Source: an uncultured SAR116 cluster alpha proteobacterium (GTDB taxonomy: Bacteria > Pseudomonadota > Alphaproteobacteria > Puniceispirillales > Marisalimonadaceae). Taken from it: 33,645 nucleotides of DNA. Positions 16,213 to 24,744 of this stretch are shown one piece after another. Both the position numbers and the translations under genes were made by a program. Below the pieces are notes generated by a model that worked only from the letters and a program-made list of their open reading frames with translations, did not search any database and was not told the DNA's origin. Location of the stretch: the NCBI GenBank assembly GCA_902618025.1, contig CACMYY010000015.1, positions 1 through 33,645 on the forward strand. Direction: 5' to 3'. The stretch's first letter is position 1, and each line of letters begins with the position of its first letter.

Positions 16213-16858
16213 CCCATTCCTTTACTGCTTCTAATTTTCCATCTTTACCTAGTTTAGGTCTATTTTTTGTAAAAGTGTTTTCTAATCCAACAACTCCATA
16301 ATCCATATACCCTAATCTTACTAAAGGTCTAGCTGCGGAGGCATTAAACAGCCCGTCTTTAATAAACTTATCATTTATGTAAATACCAACAACTTGTCCA
16401 AAAATAACATAATTGCCTTTACCAGTTTCCCTATTAACATTAGGTAAATCTATTGTCTTCCAATGCTTACACTCAAGAGCAGCCGCCGCCTCAGACACAA
16501 ATGGTGCAGAAACAAATTTACCAATTTGTGGTTTAAGTCCAGCTAATTCAAATTCATCAATTTCTGATCCAGCAGGAACAGAACTACCATTCATATGATC
16601 AAATAAATCTTCTGTTGCTAATGAAACAGTAAAATCCCCAGTCTCTTCAATATTTTTGACTGAGTCTTTTATGTCAACTGAAGAAAACATAACAAAATGT
16701 GGTTTATCTGCTATTGCATTAAAATAACTGTATGGTGCTAAATTATAAATACCAGTTTTGGAACGACTTCCAATCCAACCAATAGGTCTTGGAGCTACTA
16801 TTGCTTTAAAGGGATCATGAGGAAGATTATGTTCATTTTTGATAGTATCGTAATGCAT
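16196..16858 (-). CDS. Flavin reductase-like, FMN-binding split-barrel protein
   Basis: A 220-residue protein of the flavin reductase family (split beta-barrel, FMN-binding). The N-terminal block PFKAIVAPRPIGWIGSRS and LAPYSYFNAIADKPHFVMFSS carry the FMN-phosphate and isoalloxazine contacts seen in this family; GNYVIFGQVVGIYIND and ARPLVRLGYMDYG follow. Members reduce flavin for partner oxygenases or act directly on substrates. It precedes, and overlaps by 17 bp, a PhyH-family dioxygenase gene. It diverges from the 3-hydroxyisobutyrate dehydrogenase-like gene across a 95-bp gap. Confidence 0.85.
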   Translation of the reverse strand: MHYDTIKNEHNLPHDPFKAIVAPRPIGWIGSRSKTGIYNLAPYSYFNAIADKPHFVMFSSVDIKDSVKNIEETGDFTVSLATEDLFDHMNGSSVPAGSEIDEFELAGLKPQIGKFVSAPFVSEAAAALECKHWKTIDLPNVNRETGKGNYVIFGQVVGIYINDKFIKDGLFNASAARPLVRLGYMDYGVVGLENTFTKNRPKLGKDGKLEAVKEWDGIYR

Positions 16859-16953
16859 TGGTATTTCTCGTAAAATTAAATGGTTACAAACAAAATAAAC
16901 AATATAGATTAAAAGTATAGAACAAATTTTTATAACAAAAGAAGTGTCAAATT

Positions 16954-17838
16954 ATGAATTTAGGTGAAATTAAGAATATTGGTTTTGTTGGTTTAGGAGT
17001 GATGGGAAGTCCCATGTGCAAAAATTTACTTAAGAACACACACTGGAATATTTTTGTAAAGGATCTGGATAAAATTAAAGAAAAAGATTTGGAGAATAAT
17101 GGGGCATTAATTGCTCAAAATGTAAATGAGTTGTATGAAATTGCAGACATGATCATAACTTGTTTACCAGGAGGAGATTTTGTTAAGGATATTTACTTTG
17201 GTGAACAACAAATTATTTCTAAATTAAAGCCAAACAAGTTAATCGTAGATATGTCTACATCTCAACCAGACTTAATGATTGAACTTAAAAATCAAATAAA
17301 AACAAAACAATCATTCTTTGCAGATGCTCCAATTGCTAGGACTAGACAAGCAGCTAAAGATGGTACACTTGCAATAATGGTAGGATCAGATAAAGACACA
17401 TATAAAAAGATACTTCCAGTTCTCGAATACATGGGAAGGGACATAATGTATTGTGGTGATGTAGGAACTGGTCAAATGACAAAAATTTTAAATAATATGA
17501 TTTTATTTGAAACGGTTGTCGCTCTATCAGAAGCTGCAAACATAGCAGAAAAATATGATATGAATGTAAAACATTTGTTTGAAAACATCTCAAAATGTTC
17601 TGGTGACAGCTTTGCACTAAGAAATCACGGACTTAAAAGTATCGCAGAAAATTATTTCCCTAATCCAGCTTTTTCCTCAGAATATGCTCTTAAAGATCTT
17701 TCTTACGCGATAGATTTAGGTAAGACACATAATATAAATCTACCAGGTGCTAATATAGTTAAAAAACTTCTTGAAAGGACTATTCAAAATGGAGACAAAG
17801 ATTCATATTTTCCAGTGTTAAAAAAACATTTTAGTTAA
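16954..17838 (+). CDS. 3-Hydroxyisobutyrate dehydrogenase family oxidoreductase
   Basis: A beta-hydroxyacid dehydrogenase of 294 residues. The cofactor motif GFVGLGVMGSPM spans 10-21, and the catalytic lysine is K177 in GTGQMTKILNN. The substrate-binding motif, usually DAPVSGG, reads DAPIART (124-130), so the polar loop that holds the substrate carboxylate differs. It is unlikely to be a standard 3-hydroxyisobutyrate or tartronate semialdehyde reductase and probably has another beta-hydroxy acid substrate. It converges with an SDR gene 1 bp away. Confidence 0.85.
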   Translation: MNLGEIKNIGFVGLGVMGSPMCKNLLKNTHWNIFVKDLDKIKEKDLENNGALIAQNVNELYEIADMIITCLPGGDFVKDIYFGEQQIISKLKPNKLIVDMSTSQPDLMIELKNQIKTKQSFFADAPIARTRQAAKDGTLAIMVGSDKDTYKKILPVLEYMGRDIMYCGDVGTGQMTKILNNMILFETVVALSEAANIAEKYDMNVKHLFENISKCSGDSFALRNHGLKSIAENYFPNPAFSSEYALKDLSYAIDLGKTHNINLPGANIVKKLLERTIQNGDKDSYFPVLKKHFS

Positions 17839-17839
17839 T

Positions 17840-18580
17840 TTATCCTCTTCCAACAAAAGGCATTTTATTTGCCATAACAGTCATGTTCAAAACGTTAACA
17901 TTAACAGGCAAATTTGCCATGTATAAAACTGCATTTGCAATATGAATTGAGTCAATAACGGGCTCAACTTCTGTTTTGCCTGTAGCTTGAGGTACACCTT
18001 CCTTCATTCTTTCGGTCATGGGTGTTTCTGCATTACCAATATCAATCTGACTACAAGCAATGTCATATTTTCTCCCATCTAAAGAAATAGTCTTGGTCAT
18101 CCCAGTTACTGCATGTTTTGTAGCTGTGTAAGGTAAAGATCCAGGTCGAGGTGTGACCGATGAAACACTTCCATTATTGATGATTCTTCCCCCTTGTGGA
18201 GTTTGTTTTCTCATTAAAGCAAATGCATATTTTGCACAGAGAAACATCCCATTCAAATTGATATCTACAACACTCTTCCAATTTTCAAATGGCATTTCAT
18301 CTATGGATTGTGCAGGCACACCAATACCAGCATTATTAAATAGAACATCTATTCTATTATGCTTTCCTTCTAAAATTTTAAATGCATTTTTAACAGCTAA
18401 TGGATCACTAACATCACATTGTAAAACTTCAGTTGGACCGGAGCACAATTTTTGAGTTTCTTTTAGCTTATCTTTTCTTCTTCCTATAAGATATACAATT
18501 ATACCATCTTTTGATAAAACCTCTGAAACTCTTCTACCTATACCAGTTCCAGCACCAGTAACCATCGCTATTTTTGACAT
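17840..18580 (-). CDS. Classical short-chain dehydrogenase
   Basis: A 246-residue SDR with the full motif set: TGAGTGIG (8-15), NNAG (82-85) and catalytic S138, Y151 and K155 (YTATK). A strong ribosome-binding site (AAGGGGAT) precedes ATG. It is transcribed alone, divergently from the AtuA-like gene across a 108-bp gap, so both may share regulation. In the Pseudomonas terpene cluster AtuB and AtuG are SDRs, which is suggestive only. Substrate unknown. Confidence 0.87.
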   Translation of the reverse strand: MSKIAMVTGAGTGIGRRVSEVLSKDGIIVYLIGRRKDKLKETQKLCSGPTEVLQCDVSDPLAVKNAFKILEGKHNRIDVLFNNAGIGVPAQSIDEMPFENWKSVVDINLNGMFLCAKYAFALMRKQTPQGGRIINNGSVSSVTPRPGSLPYTATKHAVTGMTKTISLDGRKYDIACSQIDIGNAETPMTERMKEGVPQATGKTEVEPVIDSIHIANAVLYMANLPVNVNVLNMTVMANKMPFVGRG

Positions 18581-18688
18581 TGTATCCCCTTAATTTTTTT
18601 GACTAAAAATTTAACTACATAAATTAATACTTATGTTATAGGATTAAATTAATAATTGATAGATTAACAAAAAAGTTAGAACATAACT

Positions 18689-20050
18689 ATGCAAAAAAAA
18701 GTATTTATAGGTTGTGGAGCAGGTTTTTCTGGTGACCGATTTGATGCTTCAATACCGATTGTAAAAGAATTAAAACATAAAAATGAACCAAAATATTTGA
18801 TGTTTGAAGTTCTGGCAGAAAGAACATTAGCTATTGCTCAACAATATAGAATTAAAAACCCAGAAGAGGGATACTCCCCTTTTTTAGATTCATATATAAC
18901 TCCTATAATTGACGATTGCCTGCAAAATAATATTAAAATAATCTCAAATATTGGTGCAGCTAATCCACTTGGGGCAGCAAAAAGAATACTTCAAATTTCA
19001 AAAGAACAAAAGACAAGGAAGCCTAAGATCGGAGTTGTAGTTGGTGATGACCTTTTACAATATATGTCGAATAAAGAAATTCTAGAAAGACCAACAATGG
19101 AAGGCTTGGATTTTTATAATAATAAAATTACAGCTGCAAATGTATATTTAGGTGCGAAGCCCATAGCTGAAGCTCTGTCTAAAGGAGCTGATATAGTCAT
19201 TGTTGGAAGGACTGTTGATAGTGCTTTGGCACTTGGCCCGCTTATTTATGAATATAACTGGCAAAATGAAGAATTAGACTTGTTAGGTTCTGGGACTATT
19301 TGTGGTCATCTTTTAGAATGTGGAGCTCAAGTAACAGGAGCTTACTTTGCAGATCCTGGTTTTAAAGACGTTCCAAATTTAGCTAAAGTAGGTTTTCCAA
19401 TTGCAGAGTTTTACCAAGATGGATCTTTTGTAATTACTAAACCAAAAGATACTGGAGGGTTAGTAAGTAAAGCAACAATAACAGAACAATTATTGTATGA
19501 AACACATGATCCATCAAATTATCTTGTCCCTGATGTGACTGCTGATATGTCAGGGCTTATACTAGAAGATGATGGTGAAAATAGAATTCTGGTGAAAGGT
19601 GGAAAAGGTAAAAAAGCACCACAAAAATTAAAAGCAACTATATGCTGTGATAATGGTTTTATGGGTGAAGCAGAAATTAGTTATGCAGGACCAAATGCAT
19701 TAGCAAGAGCAAAACTCGCTGGTGAAGTTATAAGTGAAAGAATTCAAATTCTTGGGCTTCAAGGTCAACTAAGAGTTGAAATTATTGGTGCTGGTTCAGT
19801 TCATTTTTCCATGGATGAATCATCGTCTTATGAATTACCGAATGATGGTGATTATAGAGTTAGAACATCAGCAATTTACCCAAAAAGATATCAAGCACAA
19901 CAAATGGTTGATGAAGTAATGTCTCTATACTGTTGTGGTCCAGCTGCTGGTGGAGGTGGTCGTGGATACGTAACACCTCAGTCATCAACAGCATCAATAC
20001 TGGTTAATAGAGAAATTGTTAGTCCTAATGTTCAAGTCAAAATTTTATGA
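18689..20050 (+). CDS. AtuA family protein, N-terminal (DUF1446) domain
   Basis: A 453-residue protein of the acyclic terpene utilization AtuA family (DUF1446): IGCGAGFSGDRFDASIPIV at the N terminus, ISNIGAANPLGAAKRIL, IVGRTVDSALALGPLIYEY (about 172-190) and CGPAAGGGGRGYVTPQ near the end. Pseudomonas AtuA-type proteins are usually longer and carry an extra C-terminal domain; here that part is a separate gene starting 19 bp downstream. AtuA is required for citronellol/geraniol use, but its reaction is not established. It starts a five-gene + strand set with the small AtuA domain and a ThDP enzyme. Confidence 0.88.
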   Translation: MQKKVFIGCGAGFSGDRFDASIPIVKELKHKNEPKYLMFEVLAERTLAIAQQYRIKNPEEGYSPFLDSYITPIIDDCLQNNIKIISNIGAANPLGAAKRILQISKEQKTRKPKIGVVVGDDLLQYMSNKEILERPTMEGLDFYNNKITAANVYLGAKPIAEALSKGADIVIVGRTVDSALALGPLIYEYNWQNEELDLLGSGTICGHLLECGAQVTGAYFADPGFKDVPNLAKVGFPIAEFYQDGSFVITKPKDTGGLVSKATITEQLLYETHDPSNYLVPDVTADMSGLILEDDGENRILVKGGKGKKAPQKLKATICCDNGFMGEAEISYAGPNALARAKLAGEVISERIQILGLQGQLRVEIIGAGSVHFSMDESSSYELPNDGDYRVRTSAIYPKRYQAQQMVDEVMSLYCCGPAAGGGGRGYVTPQSSTASILVNREIVSPNVQVKIL

Positions 20051-20069
20051 TAATTAAGCTGAAGTATTT

Positions 20070-20444
20070 ATGATCAAGTTAAATTTGCCAGTACATTCTA
20101 TTGCACATGCCAGAGCAGGAGATAAAGGAGATGTATCAAATATCTCTTTAATAGCCTATTTAAAGAGTGGCTGGCCAGTTATTGAAAAATTGGCCACTGA
20201 AGAAAAAGTTCTTAAAATTTTTAAACATATGGGTGCAACAAAAGTAGACAGATATGAACTACCAAATTTAAAAGCACTAAATTTCGTTATTCATAGCGCA
20301 CTTGGTGGAGGTGTTAATAGTTCATTAAGGCTTGATAGACACGGGAAAACCTTGTCTTCACACTTACTCCATGAGTTAATTATACCGGTGACAGAGGATT
20401 TATTACCATTAAAATCACCATATCTTAATAAATTTAAGGATTAA
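20070..20444 (+). CDS. AtuA C-terminal-like domain protein
   Basis: A 124-residue protein matching the small C-terminal domain found fused to DUF1446 in many AtuA proteins: VHSIAHARAGDKGDVSNISLIAY near the start and LNFVIHSALGGGVNSSLRLDRHGKTL in the second half. It lies 19 bp after the DUF1446 gene and 4 bp before a ThDP-enzyme gene. The two AtuA pieces presumably form one complex. Cytosolic; reaction unknown. Confidence 0.87.
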   Translation: MIKLNLPVHSIAHARAGDKGDVSNISLIAYLKSGWPVIEKLATEEKVLKIFKHMGATKVDRYELPNLKALNFVIHSALGGGVNSSLRLDRHGKTLSSHLLHELIIPVTEDLLPLKSPYLNKFKD

Positions 20445-20448
20445 AATC

Positions 20449-22113
20449 ATGAAAGAAGCTGGATCACTGCTAGTTGAAATACTTGAAAATCAAAAAGTTG
20501 ACAGAGTTTTTTGTGTCCCAGGAGAAAGTTATCTCTCAGTTATGAATGGCCTTCAAGAAACTTCAATAGAAACTGTGCTTTGCAAACATGAAGGTGCAGC
20601 CTCTATAATGGCTGAAGCAGATGGAAAATTGACTGGAAGACCTGGTATAGCCTTTGTTACAAGAGGACCTGGAGCCACAAATGCTGCTTCTGGAATACAT
20701 ATTGCTCAACAAGACAGTACACCAATGATACTTTTTGTTGGACAGATTGGTAAAGAAATGTATGGAAGAGACGCATTTCAGGAAGTTGATTATCAACAAT
20801 TTTTCGGTGGTATGGCAAAGCTAGTTATTGAAATACAACAAGCTGACAGATTACCAGAAATTATTTCACGAGCTTATCATACAGCGATGTCGGGAAGGCC
20901 TGGCCCAGTTATAATTGCATTACCAGAAAATATGCTAACAGAAAAAACTAAAAAAAAACCTATTGGTTACATTAATAATTTATCATCAGCTCCCTCTACA
21001 AGTGACTTGGCTCAATTTATTGAAGATATAAAATCTGCTGATAATCCAATTCTTATTTTAGGAGGATCTGTTTGGTCAAGTGAGGCTGGTAAAGATTTAG
21101 AATCTATATCTGAAATGCTAGGATTAACAATTTTAACTTCTCACAGAAGACAAAGTTTTTATAATAATCTTCATTTTAATTATGGAGGGGATCTAGGACT
21201 TGGCGTAAACCCAAAGCTAATTGAACGCTTAAACAAATCTGATTATTTAGTTTTATTAGGTGGTAGATTAAGTGAAAATCCATCTCAAGGTTTTTCACTT
21301 TTAGGAATACCTGAACACAACAAAAAATTAGTTCATATTCATCCAGGTCCTGAAGAAATAGGAAGAATTTATAAACCACATCTGGGTATTGCGTGTAGCC
21401 CAATATCTTTTGTGAACGCACTTAATAATGCATTGAATGGCTTAAATACAAAACCATCTTCTCAAAATCAAGTTTTAGCAAATCAAGCCCATGAGGAATA
21501 TTTAGAGTGGGGAAACATGCCACTTGAGGCACCAAATTCAGGGGTTGACCTTACTACCGCATTTAAGAATTTAAGAGAAAATTTTGATTCTAACACTATT
21601 ATTACCAATGGTGCTGGTAATTATGCTGTTTGGGGGCATAGATTATTTAGATTTACAAGTTTTGGAACCCAACTAGCACCAATTTCGGGCTCAATGGGAT
21701 ATGGTTTACCGGCTGCAATAGCAGCAAAATTAAGAAACCCTGAAAAAACTGTAATTGCACTTGCAGGTGATGGTTGCTTTCAAATGACAGAAAATGAATT
21801 TGCTACTGCAGTACAATACAACGCTGGAGTAATCGTATTTGTAGTAGATAATGAAATGTATGGAACTATTAGGATGCATCAACACAAAAATTATAAAGGA
21901 AAATATAAACATACTGGATTAATAAATCCTGACTTTAATAAACTAGCCGTTGCAATGGGAGGAAAAGGATATACTGTTGAAAAAACACAAGATTTTATGA
22001 GTATTTATGATGAAGCTAAAGAATGGACAAACATAAATAATTTACCTTCGTTATTGCATATCAAAACTGGCTCTGAAATGGTTCTACCTGGAAAAAGGTT
22101 TAGTTCATTATGA
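20449..22113 (+). CDS. ThDP-dependent enzyme, acetolactate synthase-like
   Basis: A 554-residue thiamin diphosphate enzyme with the three-domain layout of the acetolactate synthase/benzoylformate decarboxylase superfamily. The cofactor-activating glutamate E48 is present (CKHEGAA), which excludes glyoxylate carboligase. The ThDP/Mg motif starts G440-D-G (GDGCFQMTENE) with N468 (VVDNEMYGTIRMHQ). No regulatory subunit gene is adjacent, so it is probably a catabolic decarboxylase or lyase of a 2-keto acid rather than the branched-chain biosynthetic enzyme. An FMN 2-hydroxyacid oxidase gene converges on it, overlapping by 6 bp, and could make such a 2-keto acid. Confidence 0.85.
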   Translation: MKEAGSLLVEILENQKVDRVFCVPGESYLSVMNGLQETSIETVLCKHEGAASIMAEADGKLTGRPGIAFVTRGPGATNAASGIHIAQQDSTPMILFVGQIGKEMYGRDAFQEVDYQQFFGGMAKLVIEIQQADRLPEIISRAYHTAMSGRPGPVIIALPENMLTEKTKKKPIGYINNLSSAPSTSDLAQFIEDIKSADNPILILGGSVWSSEAGKDLESISEMLGLTILTSHRRQSFYNNLHFNYGGDLGLGVNPKLIERLNKSDYLVLLGGRLSENPSQGFSLLGIPEHNKKLVHIHPGPEEIGRIYKPHLGIACSPISFVNALNNALNGLNTKPSSQNQVLANQAHEEYLEWGNMPLEAPNSGVDLTTAFKNLRENFDSNTIITNGAGNYAVWGHRLFRFTSFGTQLAPISGSMGYGLPAAIAAKLRNPEKTVIALAGDGCFQMTENEFATAVQYNAGVIVFVVDNEMYGTIRMHQHKNYKGKYKHTGLINPDFNKLAVAMGGKGYTVEKTQDFMSIYDEAKEWTNINNLPSLLHIKTGSEMVLPGKRFSSL

Positions 22114-23310
22114 TGATAATTTAAAATTATTTAAGGTAAAATCATCTTCCAAAACTACATCTTCAGATTTTAATTCTTCAATATTTTTGGCACAAACTTG
22201 TTCCATGACATTTGCAAGTTCATCTTTTAAAATATCATGAACGTGATTTGCTCCTTTATCTCCCAAAGCAGCAAGTCCAATTATAAATGGTCTTCCTGTC
22301 ATTACAAAATCTGCTCCAAGAATTAACCCCTTACAAATATCTTGACCTGAGTAAAAACCTGAATCAATTATAATAGGAAATTTTGGTCCTAATTTTTTTC
22401 GAGTTTCCGGTAAAATTTGAAGAGGACTTGGGGCAATATCAATTTGACGACCACCATGATTAGATAAATAAATTGCATCTACAATCTTTGAAGCGTTAAT
22501 TGCATCGTCTACATGCATTAAGCCTTTTAAAATGATTGGACCATTCCAGATATCACGCACTTCTTTAAGATAATCCCAGTCTAAATATCGTTGCATTTGA
22601 CTGCCAGCAAAACCAGCTTTAGATTTAGCGTTACCATGCCAAGTGCCATCGCTATATTGATCCATTGTTCCAAATTTAGGTATTCCATTTATAAGTGTAT
22701 TTATGGACCATGAAGGACAAATTGCAGCTTGAAAAAATGTTCTTAGATTGGTTTTAGGAGGTACAGAAACACCTGCCATTCTAAGTCTTTCTCTTCTACT
22801 TGAAGCTGGAATATCTGCGGTAATAATTAGTGTATTAAATCCTGAATTTTTTGCTCTTTTTAGTAAATCGTTTCTAATAGCTTTGTCTGCTGGTGGATAT
22901 AATTGAAACCAGCCTGTACCTTTTAAATATTTTCCAACCTTTTCTACAGATGCACATGCAACAGTTGACAATGAAAAGGGAATATTATTTTTAACAGACA
23001 TTTTGGCTAGTGATACTTCTGCACCAGGCCACATGAGGCTTGTCATTCCAACTGGAGCCATACCAAAAGGCGCGTCATATTCATAATCAAATAATTTTGT
23101 TTTTAAATCTGGATCAACCGTGCCTTTTAAGTATTTAGGAACTAAAAAAATTTTATTTAATACTTTTCTATTATTCTCAAGAGCTTCATCATAACCTGTT
23201 CCTGCAAAAAGGTATTCGGAAGCAAAATGAGGAATTCTTCTTTTTGCTAAATTTACCATGTCAGATACTCTCGGGAATTTATCAACCAAACTAGACAAAA
23301 TGTACTCCAT
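22108..23310 (-). CDS. FMN-dependent 2-hydroxyacid oxidase/dehydrogenase (LldD/glycolate oxidase family)
   Basis: A 400-residue TIM-barrel flavoprotein that oxidizes L-2-hydroxy acids to 2-keto acids. Conserved residues seen: Y138 (WFQLYPP), the ITADIPASSRRER stretch (163-175), K262 (ILKG), catalytic H285 with R288 (SNHGGRQID), D316 (IIIDSGF) and R340 (MTGRPF). The arginine-rich loop differs from the usual TVDxPVxGxRERDxRNG, so the substrate may be larger or branched. No TM segment is seen. It diverges from the RraA-like gene over a 74-bp gap containing a palindrome. Confidence 0.87.
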   Translation of the reverse strand: MEYILSSLVDKFPRVSDMVNLAKRRIPHFASEYLFAGTGYDEALENNRKVLNKIFLVPKYLKGTVDPDLKTKLFDYEYDAPFGMAPVGMTSLMWPGAEVSLAKMSVKNNIPFSLSTVACASVEKVGKYLKGTGWFQLYPPADKAIRNDLLKRAKNSGFNTLIITADIPASSRRERLRMAGVSVPPKTNLRTFFQAAICPSWSINTLINGIPKFGTMDQYSDGTWHGNAKSKAGFAGSQMQRYLDWDYLKEVRDIWNGPIILKGLMHVDDAINASKIVDAIYLSNHGGRQIDIAPSPLQILPETRKKLGPKFPIIIDSGFYSGQDICKGLILGADFVMTGRPFIIGLAALGDKGANHVHDILKDELANVMEQVCAKNIEELKSEDVVLEDDFTLNNFKLSS

Positions 23311-23332
23311 AAAATTATTAGTATTTTCAATT

Positions 23333-23342
23333 TAACATGTTA
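23333..23342. promoter_or_regulatory. 10-bp palindrome, candidate operator
   Basis: TAACATGTTA is perfectly symmetric and lies in the 74-bp divergent promoter region between the FMN hydroxyacid oxidase and the RraA-like gene. A 10-bp palindrome can occur by chance in AT-rich DNA; position is the main argument. Confidence 0.25.
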
Positions 23343-23384
23343 TGAATGAATAATTAATTAAATAAATAGATTATTGAGAAAAAA

Positions 23385-24086
23385 ATGATAGAAAATCCAC
23401 CTCTAATACAAATAAAAAAATCATCTAGTAGAAATAGACCTTCAATCAAACAGCTTGAAAATTTTAAGAGTATACCAACAGGATTTATATGTGATGCTTT
23501 AAACGGTTATGCGGCTCTTGATACAAATATCAAACCTCTTCATATTCCAGGTAATGTTAAACATATTGTTGGACCTGCATTAACAGTTTTTTCTGGAGCA
23601 GCTGATGTGCTTGGGATGTCAATTGCATTAAGTGAAATACAACCGGGAGACATTGTTGTAAATGGTGTTAGTGGTTTTCAAGGCACCGCAGCAGTTGGTG
23701 ACAGGATTGCAGGTATGATTAAAAATAATGGAGGAATAGGTCTTGTAACCGATGGTCCAATGAGAGACTTAGAGGGTATTATAGAAACTGGACTTAGTTG
23801 CTTTTGTACAGGATTAAATCCAAATTCTCCATATAATAGTGGTCCAGCAAAAATTGGATATCCAACTGAAATAGGTGGCAAAACTATTAACTCAGGAGAT
23901 ATCATTGTGGCTGATGCTGATGGAGTGACTGTAGTTCCGTTTAACAAAATTGACGAAGTTATAGAAAAGTTAGATAGAATTATTGAATTAGAAAATGCCA
24001 TGGATGAAAAGGTAAAAAATGGGCTAAAAATTTCTCAAAAAGCTCTTAACTATATCAATAGTGATCAGGTTATATATGAGGATTAG
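23385..24086 (+). CDS. RraA/HMG aldolase-like family protein
   Basis: A 233-residue protein of the RraA-like fold, which includes the 4-hydroxy-4-methyl-2-oxoglutarate/4-carboxy-4-hydroxy-2-oxoadipate aldolases and the RNase E inhibitor RraA. It has GPALTVFSGAAD (63-74), GDIVVNGVSGFQGTAAVGD (88-106), the R127-D128 pair in VTDGPMRDLEGI and GDIIVADADGVTVVP. Arg and Asp of the last-but-one motif bind substrate and divalent metal in the aldolases, so a lyase activity is plausible. The metabolic neighbourhood argues against an RNase E regulator. It converges on the CoA-transferase B gene, 1 bp apart. Confidence 0.83.
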   Translation: MIENPPLIQIKKSSSRNRPSIKQLENFKSIPTGFICDALNGYAALDTNIKPLHIPGNVKHIVGPALTVFSGAADVLGMSIALSEIQPGDIVVNGVSGFQGTAAVGDRIAGMIKNNGGIGLVTDGPMRDLEGIIETGLSCFCTGLNPNSPYNSGPAKIGYPTEIGGKTINSGDIIVADADGVTVVPFNKIDEVIEKLDRIIELENAMDEKVKNGLKISQKALNYINSDQVIYED

Positions 24087-24087
24087 A

Positions 24088-24744
24088 TCACTGATATATA
24101 TTTCCGTCCGTAACACTTTGTAGATATTCAATTGTTATATCTTCATTTAACTGAATTACTTTAAAACCGTCATCTGTTATATCTAGTACTGCATAATCTG
24201 AATAAATTCTAGAGACAACTCCTGCTCCTGTAAGTGGTAACGTACACTTTTGAACCAGTTTAGGCTTTCCATCTTTAGTCAAATGCTGTGTCATTACAAA
24301 CACGTTTTTAGCTCCTGCAACTAAATCCATAGCACCGCCCACCGCTGGTATTCCTTTACCAGTTGACCAATTTGCAAGATCTCCTGTAACAGAAATTTCC
24401 ATTGCTCCAAGTACACAGTAATCAATATGCCCTCCTCTTATCATAGAAAAGCTGTCCGCATGATGACAAAAACTACCTCCTGGAAGAATAGTAACTGGTT
24501 TTTTACCCGCATTTATTAGGTCTAAATCAATTTCGTTCTCATTTGGTGATGGTCCCATTCCCAACAAACCATTTTCTGAATGATAAATTATTTCTCTATC
24601 TTCTTTAATGTATTGAGATACTAATTCTGGCATACCAATACCAAGATTTACATATGAGGAATGAGGCAAATCATTTGCTATTTTCGATGCTATAGTATTT
24701 CTATCCCATCCCTTAATTAAATCTTTTGTATTTATGTTTATCAT
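24088..24744 (-). CDS. 3-Oxoacid CoA-transferase, subunit B
   Basis: The 218-residue beta subunit of a class I CoA-transferase (SCOT/AtoA/PcaJ group). It carries the catalytic glutamate E57 in HSENGLLGMGP, plus VNLGIGMPELVS, GGSFCHHADSFSMIRGGHID and GGAMDLVAGAKNV. The enzyme moves CoA, usually from succinyl-CoA, to a free carboxylic acid or 3-keto acid. It overlaps subunit A by 4 bp (ATGA). Beside acyl-CoA dehydrogenases it may activate the pathway acid. Confidence 0.9.
   Translation of the reverse strand: MININTKDLIKGWDRNTIASKIANDLPHSSYVNLGIGMPELVSQYIKEDREIIYHSENGLLGMGPSPNENEIDLDLINAGKKPVTILPGGSFCHHADSFSMIRGGHIDYCVLGAMEISVTGDLANWSTGKGIPAVGGAMDLVAGAKNVFVMTQHLTKDGKPKLVQKCTLPLTGAGVVSRIYSDYAVLDITDDGFKVIQLNEDITIEYLQSVTDGNIYQ

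Noticed and set aside
18153-18455. 100-codon + strand frame opposite the SDR at 17840-18580
   Set aside because: Antisense to SDR catalytic motifs; no independent support.
18673-18687. Inverted repeat AGTTA-GAACA-TAACT just before the AtuA start
   Set aside because: Five-base arms in AT-rich DNA are expected by chance, and the position overlaps the initiation region; not strong enough to list as a feature.
20449-22113. Glyoxylate carboligase or biosynthetic acetolactate synthase
   Set aside because: The cofactor glutamate E48 is present, unlike in glyoxylate carboligase, and no ilvN or other biosynthetic gene is adjacent.
23678-24001. 107-codon - strand frame inside the RraA-like gene
   Set aside because: Antisense to conserved RraA motifs; composition is that of a reverse-complement shadow.
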